Source of the DNA: Geothrix campi
GTDB taxonomy: Bacteria > Acidobacteriota > Holophagae > Holophagales > Holophagaceae
Direction: 5' to 3'
DNA: 64,000 nucleotides
NCBI RefSeq assembly: GCF_024609265.1
Contig: NZ_JANHMP010000002.1
Coordinates: forward strand, 124,001-188,000
Positions 32,115 through 39,986 of the stretch are shown one piece after another. The notes below the pieces were generated by a model that was not told where the DNA came from, made no database searches, and was given only the letters and a program-made list of their open reading frames with translations. Made by a program: the position numbers and the translations under genes. Numbering within the stretch: the first letter of the stretch is position 1; every line of letters starts with the position of its first letter.

Positions 32115-32659
32115 GGGCCGGGCTCCAGGGCGACGCGGAGGTCCCATCCACGCAGACGCTTGGGCGGGAGCGCCTCTTGAATCTGTAGGAGCACGTAGCC
32201 GGGCTCGTCTTTATCGAGCATTGCGATGATCCGCTCCCGCTCCTCGCGGGCGCCCTGGGCCTTGATGGCGATGCACTCCTCGAACAGCCACTTGGGCACA
32301 GTCATCCGCTTGGTGTGGTCGCGGCTGCTGATGATGGTGTAGGGTGGGTCCGGGGGCGTTGTCTCGTCCACGTGGGAGCAGGTGCGGGGCAGATCCCATG
32401 CACCCGGTGCTACGGGGCACCGCTGGCCATGGGTCAGCGTCTCGCCTTCGCGCGCGGTGGCGTGGCAGGCTGGGCAGAGAATGAACTTGGGCTCGGGCTC
32501 GGCCTTCGTCGTGCGTTTCATCTCGGCCAGGAGGTTGTCCGCGCATTCGGCGGCCTTGGCCCATCCGAAGGCGCCACGGTTGGTTTCGTCGGCCCTGGCT
32601 CCTGCCCAGAGGGTGGCCGCCACCAGTGCCCTCAGATCTTCCGGGTGCATGCGATTCAT
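32111..32659 (-). CDS. phage protein with zinc-finger motif
   Basis: 182 residues from the ATG at 32659 (ATGA overlap). The middle has CPACHATAREGETLTHGQRC, a plausible zinc site; the N-terminal MHPEDLRALVAATLWAGARA segment is of the kind found in short phage proteins. Function unknown. Confidence 0.65.
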   Translation of the reverse strand: MNRMHPEDLRALVAATLWAGARADETNRGAFGWAKAAECADNLLAEMKRTTKAEPEPKFILCPACHATAREGETLTHGQRCPVAPGAWDLPRTCSHVDETTPPDPPYTIISSRDHTKRMTVPKWLFEECIAIKAQGAREERERIIAMLDKDEPGYVLLQIQEALPPKRLRGWDLRVALEPGP

Positions 32660-32994
32660 GCCGCCACCTCCCCAATCTCGTCCAGCGAGAAACACACCCG
32701 GATCTTCAGCCCGTAGGCCGCAGCCAACTCGGTGCGGCAACCCTTCGACCGCTGCCAGTCACCCGTGAGCACGATGACGTCACAGGTCTCCAGGTGGCTC
32801 AGGCACTCGCGCATGGCGGGCTCCCAGGCTTCCTCGATGGTCAGGTCAGGGAAATACGGCAGGGCGATGTGCGGCACGAAGGGCACATGGCCCAGGGCTC
32901 GCACCTGCTGGCCCACGGCCTGGGCGTGGGCGATGTTCAGGGCCACGCAGGCGGGGTCGGTGGAGGTGTAGGGGCTGGCGCAGTAGACCCTCAT
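32656..32994 (-). CDS. DUF4406 family protein (deoxyribosyltransferase-like fold)
   Basis: 112 residues. MRVYCASPYTS, then ALNIAHAQAVGQQVRALGHV, PFVPHIALPYF and CDVIVLTGDWQRSKGCRTE are the DUF4406 pattern, a Rossmann-like nucleoside 2-deoxyribosyltransferase relative found in many phages. Could act on nucleotides or nucleosides. Confidence 0.8.
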   Translation of the reverse strand: MRVYCASPYTSTDPACVALNIAHAQAVGQQVRALGHVPFVPHIALPYFPDLTIEEAWEPAMRECLSHLETCDVIVLTGDWQRSKGCRTELAAAYGLKIRVCFSLDEIGEVAA

Positions 32995-33167
32995 GGCTGT
33001 CTCCGCCTACCGGGGCCGGGATGCTGGATGCCGCCGTAGAACACGTCAGCCATCCAGCGGCCATTCTTGATAGCGTGCTTCCACTGCCAGCACAGGCGGC
33101 GCTCTGAGGCCGGGGTGATCCGGGTGGTCCTCTTCCAGAGTCTCCACCACTTCGGGTTCCGGCTCAT
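32991..33167 (-). CDS. small basic phage protein
   Basis: 58 residues from the ATG at 33167 (ATGA overlap with the GTG gene above). MSRNPKWWRLWKRTTRITPA; Trp- and Arg-rich. Function unknown. Confidence 0.55.
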   Translation of the reverse strand: MSRNPKWWRLWKRTTRITPASERRLCWQWKHAIKNGRWMADVFYGGIQHPGPGRRRQP

Positions 33168-33316
33168 TCCTGCCTCCATTCCACGCCGATCTCCAGCGTG
33201 CGGAAGTCCACCCAGGTCCCCTCACCCACAGCCGCGAGAGCCTGCTGGGTGAGGGATGGGCCCGCCGGGATGAACGGCAGCGGGCCCGCGGCGATGTGGT
33301 AGGCGAAGGGGGTCAC
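33164..33316 (-). CDS. 50-residue phage protein, GTG start
   Basis: GTG at 33316 overlaps the upstream stop as GTGA; the TGA at 33164 overlaps the next ATG. Product VTPFAYHIAAGPLPFIPAGP, then SLTQQALAAVGEGTWVDFRT. It fills what would otherwise be a gap in a fully overlapping operon. Confidence 0.55.
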   Translation of the reverse strand: MTPFAYHIAAGPLPFIPAGPSLTQQALAAVGEGTWVDFRTLEIGVEWRQE

Positions 33317-33783
33317 TGAATGGCTCCCTTCGACTCGAACTGAAACCGGACTTCCTTCGCGCTCGTCTTGGCCGCCAAGAGGTGAGCAGATGCCACACGC
33401 TCCAGGTGCTCGCAGACGCGGGCCTCTTCTTGGCTGAGGGTGCTACGGTCCGTCCGGGCGGCGATGTTTGAACACCGGACCACCTTCCTCACGCCCATCT
33501 TGTAGCCACGAGAGGCGAGGTCCACGCGGGCGTGACTGTCCGCCACCTCGAACGCCTCGCCGGGGATGCACCGGAGGACGATGTTGTGCTGACGATCCAA
33601 CTTCCTCCGCCACTGGGCTGTGACGGACTTGAAGCGGTTGGAGGACGCGGACTGGTTGATCACGGCCGCCAGCTCATCGTATGGGATCCGGGTGCCGATC
33701 TTCGGGACACCGTAGTGTTCGAGGAGTTTGTCTACGTCAGGCCCGGTGGGGACTCCCCCGAAGTAGAGGGTTGGTTTCGCCAT
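33313..33783 (-). CDS. phage protein of unknown function
   Basis: 156 residues from the ATG at 33783 (overlaps the upstream TGA). Starts MAKPTLYFGGVPTGPDVDKL; IPYDELAAVINQSASSNRFK and VTAQWRRKLDRQHNIVLRCI look like a small DNA-binding domain. No family recalled. Confidence 0.7.
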   Translation of the reverse strand: MAKPTLYFGGVPTGPDVDKLLEHYGVPKIGTRIPYDELAAVINQSASSNRFKSVTAQWRRKLDRQHNIVLRCIPGEAFEVADSHARVDLASRGYKMGVRKVVRCSNIAARTDRSTLSQEEARVCEHLERVASAHLLAAKTSAKEVRFQFESKGAIQ

Positions 33784-34451
33784 CACTTCACCGACTTCAC
33801 GGTGGCGGTGAAGGTGCCGAACCTCCCCGGCTTGTCGGGGCTGCTGGGGCGCCAGTCACACAGACCGGCGTACCTGCCCGCGAAGTTGAGGATGGTCTGA
33901 AGCGCATCCTCGGTGATCATGTCGTCCAGCACCGTCACGGTGCCTTCGATAGCCCACTGGTCGAAGCGCGGGCGCACCCGGACATGCTTGGCCTTGCCGA
34001 TCTTGGCCCGCTTGCTGAACAACTGGAAGCCATGATCGGCAGCAGCCTTTTCGTGGATGGTGAAGTCCGGCTCGTCCATGAGCGCTTGGAAGGGCGCAAA
34101 GGGGACAGGCTTCTCGTTGACCAGCAAGGGCCAGGAGGCCTGATCGACTACGATGCCGCTCTGGGTCAGGGACTTGAACGTGCCCTTCCCCTTCCCGGTC
34201 GGACACTTCACGCCCCCCTCGCGGAGCAAGGTCATGATGTTGTCGGATGGGATGACGAACTGCCCGTTCTCGACATAGGCGTAACCAAGCCAGGTGAAAG
34301 CAGGGGTGCGATCATCTCCAGGCTCACTCTTGCCTTTGTTCGCGGGGTCCGTCTGCCACTTTTTCAGGAACCCCTGGAAAGCGAGGTTGTCCTGGTGCAT
34401 GAGCAGGGGAGTCTGACCTTCGAGTGCGATCTGATACGTGCGAGCTTTCAT
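33783..34451 (-). CDS. conserved phage protein of the recombination region
   Basis: 222 residues, AAGGGAA upstream. YQIALEGQTPLLMHQDNLAF, GDDRTPAFTWLGYAYV, IPSDNIMTLLREGGVKCPTG and AGLCDWRPSSPDKPGRFGTF recall a conserved phage family of unknown function often near recombination genes. The RAMP-like opening (ALEGQTPLLMH) is notable. Confidence 0.75.
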   Translation of the reverse strand: MKARTYQIALEGQTPLLMHQDNLAFQGFLKKWQTDPANKGKSEPGDDRTPAFTWLGYAYVENGQFVIPSDNIMTLLREGGVKCPTGKGKGTFKSLTQSGIVVDQASWPLLVNEKPVPFAPFQALMDEPDFTIHEKAAADHGFQLFSKRAKIGKAKHVRVRPRFDQWAIEGTVTVLDDMITEDALQTILNFAGRYAGLCDWRPSSPDKPGRFGTFTATVKSVK

Positions 34452-34502
34452 GTGATTTCCCTTTTGGATTCGTGTGTGATGCGGGGTTACGAGGCCCGCG
34501 AA

Positions 34503-34760
34503 TTAACGCCTTGTTCCTAGCCTTGCCCGGCCACGCCTTACCTGACCGCGCACCGTTCCATGCCGTGCCCAGCCTTGCCCCGCCTTGCCTTGCCTGACCG
34601 CGCCGCGCCGCGTTCCTTGCCCAGCCCGGCCGAACCTAGCCTGGCCCGACATTGCCTGGTTCCATGCCCTGCCAAGCCTCGCCATGCCGTGCCGAACCGT
34701 ACCGTGTTCCTTGCCATGCCCGGCCTCGCCCAGCCGTGCCTTGCCTGGCCAGGTGGTCAT
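34503..34760 (-). repeat. 5-nt-periodic GGCNN repeat tract (about 240 bp)
   Basis: On the minus strand the sequence is a run of degenerate pentamers (GGCCA GGCAA GGCAC GGCTG and so on) over about 34,515-34,755. An 85-codon frame starts at the ATG 34760, overlapping the upstream stop as ATGA, and would give a repetitive Gly/Arg/Ala/Gln/Trp protein; period 5 gives period 5 in the protein. I treat it as a DNA or RNA element, with translation possible. The remaining 50 bp up to 34451 hold a ribosome site only. Confidence 0.8.
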
Positions 34761-35464
34761 CGAATCGCCAGCGAGTCTTCGGCGTAGAACTCCACCCCTG
34801 GCACCTTCGCGTCGGCCTTCATGCTCTTGGCGTAGGCGTCGAGCGCCTGGAGGTTGACGGTCTTGAACTGATCCGGCACCAGGGCGGCGTCGATGACCCG
34901 GGCCTTCCAGATCTTGCGCATGGCCGCGCCGCGGGGCTTCTCGACCACCGGTGCCACGTAGCTGGCAATCGGAGCCGCAGCCGCCTGCGTGGCCATGGCC
35001 TTCTCCTCCAGCGCCTCGGCGGTGGCGGTGTCACCGGACACGGCAGCCTGCTCAGCCTGGACCAGCAGGGCCTCTGCGGCGGCCTGCTCCTCGGCCTGGC
35101 GCTGGCGGTCGGCCTCCTCCTGGCGCCGGGCCTCAGCGGCGGCGAGGGCGGCGATGCGGGCCTGCTCCTGCTGGAAGGTGGTGATGCTGCCCTTGAGGAC
35201 CGTCTCAGCCTTGGCCAGCAGCTCGGCGGGGGCGCGGAAGAAGTCCATGATGGCCTTCTTGGCGTCGTCCAGCGGCCGGGTCATGGCCTTGCGGGTCTCC
35301 TCCAGCCGGGCGGCCTTGGCCTTGATCTCCCGGGTCTGGTCCACCGCGGCCTGGCACTCCTCCGCGGTGGTGATCTTGACGGCCTGGATCAGGCCCAGGG
35401 TGCTCTCGGCGTCCTGGGCGAGGGCCTGGGCCTCGGGGGTGATGAGGGCGAGGGTGGCGTCCAT
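34757..35464 (-). CDS. coiled-coil phage protein
   Basis: 235 residues. A long helical region (about 50-150) is rich in Ala/Glu/Gln (ARIAALAAAEARRQEEADRQ). The C-terminal RKIWKARVIDAALVPDQFKT segment is conserved in phage proteins of recombination modules. The role is unknown. Start overlaps the upstream stop (TGATG). Confidence 0.75.
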   Translation of the reverse strand: MDATLALITPEAQALAQDAESTLGLIQAVKITTAEECQAAVDQTREIKAKAARLEETRKAMTRPLDDAKKAIMDFFRAPAELLAKAETVLKGSITTFQQEQARIAALAAAEARRQEEADRQRQAEEQAAAEALLVQAEQAAVSGDTATAEALEEKAMATQAAAAPIASYVAPVVEKPRGAAMRKIWKARVIDAALVPDQFKTVNLQALDAYAKSMKADAKVPGVEFYAEDSLAIR

Positions 35465-35856
35465 CAGAAGCTCCCGGCCTCGGGCATGGGGAGGACGATC
35501 TCGTTGGCGTAGCCGCGGTCGTTGACCACCAGCTGGATCTCGATGCCGTCGAGGAGTTCCTTGAGGTTCTGGAGGTCCAGGGCCTCACCGGCGGCGGGGG
35601 CTTCGAGCCCGGCAGCCAGGTGCAGGCGGTCGATGTTCAGGCCGGCGTAGTAGTCCGCCTTCGACCCGTTGAACTTGATGATCTGGTCGATCTCGATGGC
35701 GGACTCGACGCTCTTGTAGGAGGCGACGAAGACGGCCTGCGCGGCGAACTTCTGGAGCTTCTGCGGGTCCGTGATCTCCTTGAGATCGGTCAGGAAGACC
35801 GCGTGCTGGCCAGGGGCGAGGGTCTGGGTGGTGACGTTGGGGGGCGTCCAGGACAT
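35464..35856 (-). CDS. small phage protein in recombination module
   Basis: 130 residues. LAPGQHAVFLTDLKEITDPQ, then QAVFVASYKSVESAIEIDQI. Could be an ssDNA-binding-like beta protein, but no OB-fold motif is certain. Confidence 0.65.
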   Translation of the reverse strand: MSWTPPNVTTQTLAPGQHAVFLTDLKEITDPQKLQKFAAQAVFVASYKSVESAIEIDQIIKFNGSKADYYAGLNIDRLHLAAGLEAPAAGEALDLQNLKELLDGIEIQLVVNDRGYANEIVLPMPEAGSF

Positions 35857-35868
35857 GATGGTGTTCCT

Positions 35869-37437
35869 TTAAGAGACAGCCGGAAGCGGCTGGTAGGTGG
35901 TGGGTTTGGTTTCGTTGACGATCCGCACGTAGCGGGCGCTCCAGGTCTCGCCCTTGGCGGCGATCTTCTGGTTGCAGAGTTTTTCGCGCAGCTTGACGAA
36001 CTCCTCGGCCTTCATCCGAGCGAGCGTCGGCCCGTTCTTCCCGGGCAGCAGGTGGCCGGCCTTGGCCATGTAGGAGCGCAGGCAGTCGCGATCGATCTTG
36101 AAGGCGCCGATGAGCTGATTCAGGGCCTCGTACTGCACGGCGCTGATGCCACCGCCGGCCTCGTCGGTGTCGTAGGTGGGGAGAGGGTCAACCCCGTCCA
36201 CGAAGTCGCTGGCCTCCTGGCTCACAGGGCTGGCCTCGGGGGGATCCATCTGGGCGATGACGCCGCCGGCCGTGGTGGGGGCATCGTCCGGGTGCAGGAT
36301 GAACCGCAGCTTGGTGATCTCCTCCTTGAGCGCGGGCATGGCAGCGCGGCCCTCGGCCTCGAAGTCCGCGATGAGCGCCTTGCGGGTCTTCTCCTCCATG
36401 CCCAGGGAGACTTCGGAGAGCTCCACCATGGCGGCCACCCAGTCGGCGGGGGGTTCAGAGATCGGCTGTGAAGTCGCGCCAGTCGAGGTGTTCGTCACCG
36501 CGCTCGAAGCCGTCTGGGCCTTCGCCGCGTCCTGGGTAGGGCGCGGCGTCACCCGCTCCCTCGCATTGGTGGGGACGGCAGGTTTCACCGCCCCCTGGGC
36601 CGCCGGCTGAGCGGCGCCCTGCGCCCTCGGGGTGGTGGCCCGTGATGCCGCCGGTGCCGCGGGAGTGGCCGTTCCGTGTGTGGCCGTTGCCGGGGCTGGG
36701 GCGGGGTTGGGTTCGGGGGAAAGTTCGGCACCGCTGTCACGCCAGGCTCGAAGCTCCTGGCCCACCTCGGTCCCGAGCGGGATGCTGCGACCCTCGAAGA
36801 GCCCTGTGCGGTCCTTGGTGGCGATGGCGTGGTGGGTGGCGCGGTCCACATCGAAGAACACGCCGAACTCGTATTCCATGCCGTCGGAGCTGATGGGGGC
36901 CAGGCCGATCTTCCGCACCGAGCTCTTGCCCTTGTCGTCCTGCTCCAGCGCGTATTCCATCTTCGACCGGAGGGTGCAAACCACGTGGATCTTCGACTGG
37001 AGCAGGGTCTCCACGAACTTGTTGTGGAGCTGCTTCATGTCGTTCCAGTTGGTGAAGGAATTTCCCCCCCTTGCATCCTTCTGGGACTTCTGGTCCAGGA
37101 TGCCGCCGCTGGCGGCCCACTCATGGGTCAGGGAGTCGATGACCACGGCCTCGTAGCCGTTGTCGATGGCGGCCTTCAGCCCCTCCAGATACTTCTGGGT
37201 GGTGAAGGGGGCCTCGATCTCCACCACGTCGAAGTCCCAGGCGCCGGCCGAATCGGCGGTGCCGGCGTAGTAGCTGGCGCTCCGGTTCTCCGTGTCGATG
37301 ACCAGGACCTTCCCGGTGGGGGCCAGCCCCTTGGCGACGCCGATGGCGCCCCAGGTCTTGCCGGACCCGGTGGGGCCGCCCACGGCCACCTTCAGGTAGA
37401 CGCGCTCGCGTACTGCTTTTTTGATCTGGATGGCCAT
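35869..37437 (-). CDS. AAA/RecA-like ATPase, Sak4-type recombination protein
   Basis: 522 residues from the ATG at 37437. The N-terminal 240 residues form a RecA-like ATPase: Walker A VGGPTGSGKTWGAIGVAKGL, VLVIDTENRSASYYAG, Walker B YEAVVIDSLTHEW, and later VVCTLRSKMEY. This is the Sak4/phage nucleotide-binding protein type, a single-strand annealing helper. A Pro/Ala/Thr-rich linker (about 255-360) joins an extra C-terminal domain with YEALNQLIGAFKIDRDCLRS. Central gene of the early operon. Confidence 0.85.
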   Translation of the reverse strand: MAIQIKKAVRERVYLKVAVGGPTGSGKTWGAIGVAKGLAPTGKVLVIDTENRSASYYAGTADSAGAWDFDVVEIEAPFTTQKYLEGLKAAIDNGYEAVVIDSLTHEWAASGGILDQKSQKDARGGNSFTNWNDMKQLHNKFVETLLQSKIHVVCTLRSKMEYALEQDDKGKSSVRKIGLAPISSDGMEYEFGVFFDVDRATHHAIATKDRTGLFEGRSIPLGTEVGQELRAWRDSGAELSPEPNPAPAPATATHGTATPAAPAASRATTPRAQGAAQPAAQGAVKPAVPTNARERVTPRPTQDAAKAQTASSAVTNTSTGATSQPISEPPADWVAAMVELSEVSLGMEEKTRKALIADFEAEGRAAMPALKEEITKLRFILHPDDAPTTAGGVIAQMDPPEASPVSQEASDFVDGVDPLPTYDTDEAGGGISAVQYEALNQLIGAFKIDRDCLRSYMAKAGHLLPGKNGPTLARMKAEEFVKLREKLCNQKIAAKGETWSARYVRIVNETKPTTYQPLPAVS

Positions 37438-37439
37438 GC

Positions 37440-37589
37440 TTACTCCTGTGAAGTGGTAGCGGTTGTGGTCGTGCGCGGCGTCAGGTCCAGAACCCAGCCC
37501 CGGCCGCCACAGAACTGGCAGCTGCCGTAGGCGTAGTCCGTGGGGGTCTGGCCGGTGCCGGCGCAGTAGTCGCAGCGGGTGGAGCTCAT
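37440..37589 (-). CDS. 49-residue zinc-finger protein
   Basis: ATG 37589 overlaps the upstream stop (ATGA). MSSTRCDYCAGTGQTPTDYA then YGSCQFCGGRGWVLDLTPR: a CxxC-x-GxG pair of the DnaJ zinc-finger type. It ends 2 bp before the ATPase start. Confidence 0.6.
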   Translation of the reverse strand: MSSTRCDYCAGTGQTPTDYAYGSCQFCGGRGWVLDLTPRTTTTATTSQE

Positions 37590-37936
37590 GCTGGCTTCCG
37601 CTGCACAAAGGGCGACGCCAGGTCGCTCAGATTGAAAACGGTGGGGTGGGCTCGCTCGATGCGCTCGGCCTCGTTGGTATCGGCAGTCGGGCAGCCCTTC
37701 AGAGCTAGCGCGTGGCTGGGGAAGCGCCGCTGGAACTCGGCGGCCTGGACCGACTGTGCCTGCGCCAGGTGGCGGGCGTGGATCCAGGTCTTCAGGACGA
37801 ACTTGATCTTGGGAAGGACCGCCAGGGCCTCTTCGATCTCGGCCGTGGTGGGCTGATCAAAGCAGAGGCGCTGGATCTCCTTGGTGTAAGCCAGGAGGTC
37901 TTCGGGGGCGATCTGTTCGGTGGTGCGGATCTGCAT
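37586..37936 (-). CDS. first gene of the leftward early operon, unknown function
   Basis: 116 residues, GGAG upstream of the ATG at 37936. MQIRTTEQIAPEDLLAYTKE then LVLKTWIHARHLAQAQSVQ-like helical text. It follows the leader described below and is the first reading frame under the early promoter. Confidence 0.7.
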   Translation of the reverse strand: MQIRTTEQIAPEDLLAYTKEIQRLCFDQPTTAEIEEALAVLPKIKFVLKTWIHARHLAQAQSVQAAEFQRRFPSHALALKGCPTADTNEAERIERAHPTVFNLSDLASPFVQRKPA

Positions 37937-38127
37937 AGCTTCTCCGTCGCGCCGTGAGCGCAGGTATCCCGCTCGGCCTGCCCGCCGAGGGTGATGGGTG
38001 AAAGGCTGGTGAGTGCGTCAGCGCCCTACGTGGGCCCTGGAGAAACCGCCGCGCCTTGCCTGGGAGGCGGTTTCCTCAAGGTCTGCTCCGGCTACTTCAT
38101 TTGGGCCTCCTGTGCTCGACAGGACTA
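37937..38127 (-). promoter_or_regulatory. early leftward leader with hairpin
   Basis: About 190 bp between the promoter and the first gene. GAAACCGCC (38042-38050) pairs with GGCGGTTTC (38073-38081), a 9-bp stem suited to attenuation or antitermination. A strong AGGAGG is followed by ATG AAG TAG, a two-codon frame of unclear meaning. No gene seen. Confidence 0.5.
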
Positions 38128-38179
38128 GCTTACGATTTCCGTTAGTGAGCGCAAGGGGAAAATTTACACTTTCTGTAAG
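38127..38179 (-). promoter_or_regulatory. leftward early promoter with two operators
   Basis: Minus strand -35 TTGCGC (38154-38149) and -10 TAAGCT (38132-38127), spacer 16. Operator 1 CTTACGATTTCCGTTAG (38129-38145) covers the -10. Operator 2 TTTACACTTTCTGTAAG (38163-38179) lies upstream. Both match the operators at 39394-39478. Confidence 0.75.
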
Positions 38180-38195
38180 TCTTGCGCTGACAAAA

Positions 38196-38219
38196 AGAAA
38201 GCCCCGATAAATCGGGGCT
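38196..38219 (-). terminator. terminator of the immunity operon
   Basis: AGCCCCGAT (38200-38208) and ATCGGGGCT (38211-38219), followed on the minus strand by TTTCTTTTT. It ends the repressor-peptidase-Zn protein transcript just before the early promoter. Confidence 0.88.
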
Positions 38220-38240
38220 CGGGGTGGGGGTGGTGGGGTA

Positions 38241-38519
38241 TCAGGCGGGGAGGTCCTTGCCACAGAACCGGCAGACGATGGCCTCCCGCTTCACTAGCTC
38301 GGCGCAGTAGGGGCACTTCTTCTGCTGGCCCGTGCGCAGGGAGTCCTTCTCCATCTGTCGCCGGTCGGGCCGTGCCACAGCGGCGATGATGAACCCGATC
38401 AGGGGGCTCAGGACCAGGCTCACCAGGACCCCGCCGGCCCAGGAGTGACCCTTACCTTTCCAGTAGCTGCCGACGGCGAACGACAGCACGATCCAGAGGA
38501 AGAAGATAAAGCACTCCAT
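38241..38519 (-). CDS. membrane protein with C-terminal zinc ribbon
   Basis: 92 residues: two membrane helices ([17 protein letters not shown], then [19 protein letters not shown]) and a C-terminal [21 protein letters not shown] zinc ribbon. Transcribed with the repressor, so a lysogenic function such as superinfection exclusion is possible (inference). Start overlaps the upstream stop region. Confidence 0.75.
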   Translation of the reverse strand: MECFIFFLWIVLSFAVGSYWKGKGHSWAGGVLVSLVLSPLIGFIIAAVARPDRRQMEKDSLRTGQQKKCPYCAELVKREAIVCRFCGKDLPA

Positions 38520-38989
38520 CAGGGGGCTCCGGCGATGGCCTTCAGGCGAATGGTTGCGATCTCTGCGGCCAGTCTACGCTGAGGGCAGTCCTGCATCGGC
38601 AGGTCCTCGTAGTGACGACTCAGGGCACCAATGAAGGCGTCCACACTGGCATTCTGGTACCGCTGTACAGCCACCTCGGGGATGAGGGCGCAGGCGGCCC
38701 ACCTGTCGGCCTGGACCTCCACCTTGTGCGCCCGGGCCGGCGAGGCCGCCCCCGAGTGCTTGAGCAGGTGCCCCACCTCATGGGCCAGAAGCCAGATGCG
38801 CTCGAGGGGCCCCGACGTGATGGGCAACATGATCAATGGAGGGGCACCTCGCATAATGCACCCGGGGGGCACGAATAGGGCGCCAGGCACATCCCCAACC
38901 CCTACAAGCGCCCCACGCCGGAGGGCATGCGCTTCCAAGTCCTCGAATTTAGGATATTTTCGGCCGTACCAGGGGGGCACCATCGGCAT
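38519..38989 (-). CDS. ImmA/IrrE-family metallopeptidase
   Basis: 156 residues. [14 protein letters not shown] is the HExxH zinc motif, and the third ligand is probably in [15 protein letters not shown]. ImmA-type peptidases cleave the phage repressor to trigger induction. It lies 25 bp downstream of the repressor gene in the same transcript. Confidence 0.88.
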   Translation of the reverse strand: MPMVPPWYGRKYPKFEDLEAHALRRGALVGVGDVPGALFVPPGCIMRGAPPLIMLPITSGPLERIWLLAHEVGHLLKHSGAASPARAHKVEVQADRWAACALIPEVAVQRYQNASVDAFIGALSRHYEDLPMQDCPQRRLAAEIATIRLKAIAGAP

Positions 38990-39014
38990 AGAGTATTGCC
39001 GCAGTGTTTGGGAT

Positions 39015-39392
39015 TCAACCCTGCGATGGCGTGTTGTTTCTTGCTGTATTCAACATTGTTAGCCCAAACCGATACCACTGCAGGGTGGCAGCATCCGAGT
39101 AGGTTTCGGCGACCTCATACCCCAGGCTGTCCCGCAGCATGGACCTGGCGTGGCGCAGCTCGATGGCCTCCGGCTTCAGGTCCTCGGCCCACAGATCGTC
39201 AAGGTCCACCTGGAAGAAATCGGGCGCAAGGTCAAGCATTCGTTTTGATGGGGGTCGATCTCGCTGGTCCATGAACCCCTGCAGGGTGGCGGGCGCCATC
39301 TCCAAACCCTGGGCGATTGCCTCAAAGGGGACACCACTGGCAACTTTCGCCTTGACCAGCTTGACGAACAGGTCCCGATTCCATTTCCGCAT
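39015..39392 (-). CDS. phage repressor-like HTH protein
   Basis: 125 residues from the ATG at 39392. GVPFEAIAQGLEMAPATLQG followed by FMDQRDRPPSKRMLDLA is a helix-turn-helix of the Xre/CI type. There is no LexA-like peptidase domain, consistent with the ImmA/IrrE gene next door. Operators stand directly upstream. Confidence 0.78.
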   Translation of the reverse strand: MRKWNRDLFVKLVKAKVASGVPFEAIAQGLEMAPATLQGFMDQRDRPPSKRMLDLAPDFFQVDLDDLWAEDLKPEAIELRHARSMLRDSLGYEVAETYSDAATLQWYRFGLTMLNTARNNTPSQG

Positions 39393-39393
39393 G

Positions 39394-39481
39394 CCCACAG
39401 TTTCTGTAAATACATGCTTTTCCGCAACCTTACGGATTTCGTAAGATTCTCCCTTGCCCGACTTACGGAAAGTGTTAGTTT
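39394..39481. promoter_or_regulatory. immunity operator-promoter region with three operators
   Basis: Three 17-bp sites: CCCACAGTTTCTGTAAA (39394-39410), CTTACGGATTTCGTAAG (39429-39445, perfect palindrome) and CTTACGGAAAGTGTTAG (39462-39478). Rightward promoter TTGCCC (39454-39459), 16 bp, TAGTTT (39476-39481), with the third operator in its spacer. Confidence 0.78.
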
Positions 39482-39488
39482 TGGAGGT

Positions 39489-39755
39489 ATGCGAGGCACT
39501 GGAACGACCCTCCAACAGAAGAGCGAAGCCCTGGCGACCATCATCGGCTGCCACCCCGGGACCGTCTACCGCGCCATCAAGCCGCGGGAGGACATGACGA
39601 AGCCGGCGGACTGTGGCGCCCCCCTCGCTGCCGCCATTCACCACGCCAGCAATGGGGCGTTTCCTGGGTGGGAAATCCGCCCGGACATCTGGCAGCCCGG
39701 GCAGGTCCCGCCGCGGCCTCACTGGCTGCCCCCATCGCTGGGGATGGCCGGCTGA
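39489..39755 (+). CDS. Cro/YdaS-like regulator
   Basis: 88 residues. KSEALATIIGCHPGTVYRAI is a helix-turn-helix and AAAIHHASNGAFPGWEIRPD is the end seen in Cro/YdaS proteins. It is the first rightward gene, opposite the repressor. The GGAGGT stands only one base from the ATG at 39489, closer than usual, so the start may be re-examined. Confidence 0.78.
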   Translation: MRGTGTTLQQKSEALATIIGCHPGTVYRAIKPREDMTKPADCGAPLAAAIHHASNGAFPGWEIRPDIWQPGQVPPRPHWLPPSLGMAG

Positions 39756-39937
39756 TGAAACTCCACCACCGTCCCCGGCCCGCGTTTCAGGGTCATCAGG
39801 CGCCGAGCCAGCCATGGCCGCAGTGCCTGGGGACCGTGCACGATCAGATCTTCCATCGACAGGAAAATCACGATCTGAATATCTCTCTGGTTCCGGCTGC
39901 CCCTGGAACTGGGGGCTACTGCGCCCGGGTCAGTTAG
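39755..39937 (+). CDS. possible 60-residue protein
   Basis: ATG at 39755 overlaps the Cro-like stop (TGATG). MKLHHRPRPAFQGHQAPSQP, ending ...GTGGYCARVS. The stop falls inside the terminator hairpin. Coupling supports it, composition does not; uncertain. Confidence 0.4.
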   Translation: MKLHHRPRPAFQGHQAPSQPWPQCLGTVHDQIFHRQENHDLNISLVPAAPGTGGYCARVS

Positions 39938-39955
39938 AGCTGATCCGGGCGTTTT
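39922..39955 (+). terminator. terminator/attenuator between cro-like and cII-position genes
   Basis: CGCCCGGGTCAG (39922-39933), loop TTAGAG, CTGATCCGGGCG (39940-39951), then TTTT. Position is that of lambda tR1, so read-through would be the control point for the rightward operon. Confidence 0.8.
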
Positions 39956-39986
39956 CCCTTCACCTGCAAATTCCAAGGAATTCACC

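Noticed and set aside
34503-34760. CRISPR array
   Set aside because: Repeats are 5-nt units without spacers; no cas genes in the window.
38018-38263. 81-codon minus-strand frame over the early leader
   Set aside because: It crosses the terminator, promoter and operators, and has no start below the promoter.
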